A stretch of 7,311 nucleotides of DNA from Bacteroidota bacterium (lineage in GTDB: Bacteria > Bacteroidota > Kryptoniia > Kryptoniales > JAKASW01): assembly GCA_021785235.1 (NCBI GenBank), contig JAJYGB010000173.1, positions 1-7,311 of the forward strand. The letters are read 5' to 3'. The notes beneath the pieces are model-generated. The model did not search any database, was not told where the DNA came from, and was given only the letters and a program-made list of their open reading frames with translations. The position numbers were made by a program, and so were the translations under genes. Positions 6,326 through 7,311 of the stretch are shown piece after piece (position 1 is the first letter of the stretch; every line of letters starts with the position of its first letter).

Positions 6326-6367
6326 AATCAGTTGCGCGGATGTCTCAAGTCTTGATCTCAACTGATT
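6326..6367. promoter_or_regulatory. Inverted repeat over the hypC transcription start (operator candidate)
   Basis: AATCAGTTG (6326-6334) and CAACTGATT (6359-6367) are perfect 9-bp inverted arms, and the right arm overlaps the predicted -10 box. Between them lies TCAAG-T-CTTGA (6345-6355), a second palindrome centred near the expected transcription start. Because the right arm would not be transcribed, a protein-binding operator is more likely than an RNA hairpin. It does not match FNR (TTGAT-N4-ATCAA), so the regulator is unknown. Confidence 0.45.
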
Positions 6368-6393
6368 ATCAGACAAGGAATATGCCGTGACAA
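6365..6393 (-). promoter_or_regulatory. Sigma-70-like promoter for the hyp operon
   Basis: On the minus strand TTGTCA (6393-6388, 5 of 6 to the -35 consensus) is followed after exactly 17 bases by GATAAT (6370-6365, 5 of 6 to the -10 consensus). This predicts a start near 6355-6358 and a leader of about 70-75 bases before the hypC ATG. It is the best promoter-like sequence found in the window. Confidence 0.6.
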
Positions 6394-6413
6394 TCCCTCA
6401 AAAGGGAGGGATT
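6392..6413. other. 8-bp perfect hairpin at the upstream side of the hyp promoter
   Basis: AATCCCTC (6392-6399) and GAGGGATT (6406-6413) form a perfect stem around a 6-base loop. The stem overlaps the -35 box. There is no U-tract on the minus strand after it, so it is a poor intrinsic terminator for the methyltransferase gene; an operator half or readthrough-attenuating structure is possible. Confidence 0.4.
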
Positions 6414-6436
6414 TCGTCGCGTTCGTCGTTTGAAAG

Positions 6437-6469
6437 GAGGCAGAGCGCCTCAAAGAATCCGGATTTGAG
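6437..6469 (-). terminator. Possible weak terminator of the methyltransferase gene
   Basis: About 30-60 bases after the methyltransferase stop, two mutually exclusive small hairpins can form: CTCAAA/TTTGAG (6449-6454 with 6464-6469) and GAGGC/GCCTC (6437-6441 with 6447-6451), the latter followed on the minus strand by CTTTC. The U-tract is poor, so termination here is only a suggestion. Confidence 0.25.
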
Positions 6470-6499
6470 CGAGCGTCGAATCTGCCCGAAGGAATTCCG

Positions 6500-7153
6500 T
6501 CAGCCGGCGTTCCCGGGTTTGCTCGCGCGTTTATCATTCCTCTGTCTTGTGGCTTCGTACAGGACAACACCGACAGAAGCCGCGACATTTATCGAGTCGA
6601 CGTCGTTGTGCATCGGGATCCTGGCGTTAATCGCACACTCGTTCAGGACAGCCCTTGAGATTCCCTCACCTTCACTCCCGAACACAATGCACACATCTTT
6701 CGTGAGATCGATTTCGTTGAGGTTGATCGAGTCATTGCGCGGGTGGGCGGCGACAATCTCAATCGAAAATTGGTCATGCAGTCTCTTGAGAGTCGATTGC
6801 AGACTCTCCGTACCGGAAATCCTCAGTTGAAAGACTGTGCCCATGGAATTCCTGACCGAGCGCCTCAGGTACGGATCGCAGGAAGTCTCTCCGACAATCA
6901 GAGCCTGAGCTCCGAAGGCCGCGCAGTTCCGGACAAGCACTCCCATGTTTTCGGAGTTGGCTATCCCGTCGACCGCGACAAGGAGGCGCGGCTTCTCCAC
7001 CTTCTCAAGAGTCTGAAAGAGATCGATCTCTGCCGGGACTTTTCCGATTGCCATAATGCCCTGATGGAGCCCGTAGCCGACTATCTGCTCGAGCAGTTCC
7101 TGCGGTGTCAGCGCCAGATCTTCCAATCCATCGGTCCGCGGGAACGACGACAT
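6500..7153 (-). CDS. SpoU/TrmH-family RNA 2'-O-methyltransferase, N-terminally short
   Basis: SPOUT-class enzymes of this family use S-adenosylmethionine to methylate a ribose 2'-OH in rRNA or tRNA. All three trefoil-knot motifs are visible in the 217-residue product: motif 1 at 61-83 (VDGIANSENMGVLVRN with Asn69 and Arg75), motif 2 at 157-164 (VFGSEGEG), and motif 3 at 179-192 (IPMHNDVDSINVAA). The HQGIMAIGK segment that links the L30e-like substrate-binding domain to the catalytic domain is at 30-38, whereas it is near residue 67 in E. coli RlmB and later in other subfamilies. Most of the N-terminal domain is therefore absent. The frame stays open upstream of ATG 7153 to the window edge, but that part reads as Arg/Ser/Ala-rich sequence without domain features. 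No Shine-Dalgarno is evident at 7153. The substrate cannot be told, so no symbol is given. It is probably unrelated to the hyp genes downstream. Confidence 0.88.
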   Translation of the reverse strand: MSSFPRTDGLEDLALTPQELLEQIVGYGLHQGIMAIGKVPAEIDLFQTLEKVEKPRLLVAVDGIANSENMGVLVRNCAAFGAQALIVGETSCDPYLRRSVRNSMGTVFQLRISGTESLQSTLKRLHDQFSIEIVAAHPRNDSINLNEIDLTKDVCIVFGSEGEGISRAVLNECAINARIPMHNDVDSINVAASVGVVLYEATRQRNDKRASKPGNAG

Positions 7154-7214
7154 GCCATCGTTATACCGCAGCCAGCGGCGGAGGGGCGCCGGGCACGCGG
7201 TGCTATGCTGAACT

Positions 7215-7311
7215 GTGCGCCGACTGCTTGCGAGCCTGCTGCTGATACTGACTGGCCTGTTGCCGGTGCAGCCGCTGCTGGCCGAAGCTGTGAGCGCGAA
7301 AAACCTTCCGG
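7215..7311 (+). CDS. Start of a secreted protein with Sec signal peptide (partial)
   Basis: From GTG 7215-7217 the plus strand reads 32 open codons to the edge: an Arg-Arg n-region, a leucine-rich core (LLASLLLILTGLLPV) and a probable signal-peptidase site near LLAEA, followed by a mature start VSAKNLP. An in-frame stop at 7209-7211 and no other start make GTG the only start available. TATGCT (7204-7209) lies immediately upstream, too close for a normal promoter with a leader. The NLP after the signal peptide recalls the start of BepA/YfgC-type periplasmic M48 metalloproteases of Gammaproteobacteria, but 32 residues cannot establish this. The segment is distinctly more GC-rich than the hyp region. 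It could also be a chance open frame. Confidence 0.4.
   Translation, partial: MRRLLASLLLILTGLLPVQPLLAEAVSAKNLP

Noticed and set aside
6345..6355. FNR/CRP-type site at the hypC promoter
   Set aside because: TCAAG-T-CTTGA is in the wrong orientation and spacing for TTGAT-N4-ATCAA or TGTGA-N6-TCACA.

Overview
This is a bacterial window dominated by a [NiFe]-hydrogenase maturation operon on the minus strand. In transcription order it reads hypC (6284-6024), hypA (6010-5612), hypB (5371-4718), hypF (about 4757 or 4721 to 2322), hypD (2280-1192) and hypE (974 to the left edge, only its C-terminal tail missing). Together these encode all six pleiotropic maturation proteins. HypF and HypE make the cyanide ligands from carbamoyl phosphate, HypC and HypD carry and assemble the Fe(CN)2CO group, and HypA and HypB deliver nickel. 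No hydrogenase structural subunit or maturation endopeptidase lies in the window, so the client enzyme must be encoded elsewhere.

Upstream of hypC is a well-spaced sigma-70-like promoter (TTGTCA, 17 bp, GATAAT) overlapped by a 9+9 bp inverted repeat. Before that lies a minus-strand SpoU/TrmH-type RNA 2'-O-methyltransferase (7153-6500) that lacks most of the N-terminal domain expected for the family. The last ~160 bases are visibly more GC-rich and carry, on the plus strand, a 32-codon start of a secreted protein. The right edge therefore looks like a recombination junction or an assembly chimera.

The most unusual feature is a set of degenerate tandem repeats, all with a 7-base period but with at least four different unit sequences. 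They fill the hypA-hypB, hypF-hypD and hypD-hypE spacers, and three copies sit in frame inside hypF, adding short hydrophilic stretches at domain boundaries and at the C-terminus. In the hypD-hypE spacer the repeat occurs in both orientations, forming an inverted repeat.

Organism: moderate GC, Shine-Dalgarno starts, a compact hyp operon and spacers with heptameric repeats. From memory, such repeats turn up in environmental genomes of the Bacteroidota/Ignavibacteria side and other under-sampled phyla; this is a weak inference, and the taxon cannot be fixed from the sequence alone. No gene-free stretch exceeds 300 bases; the longest spacers (about 215-240 bases) are described individually.
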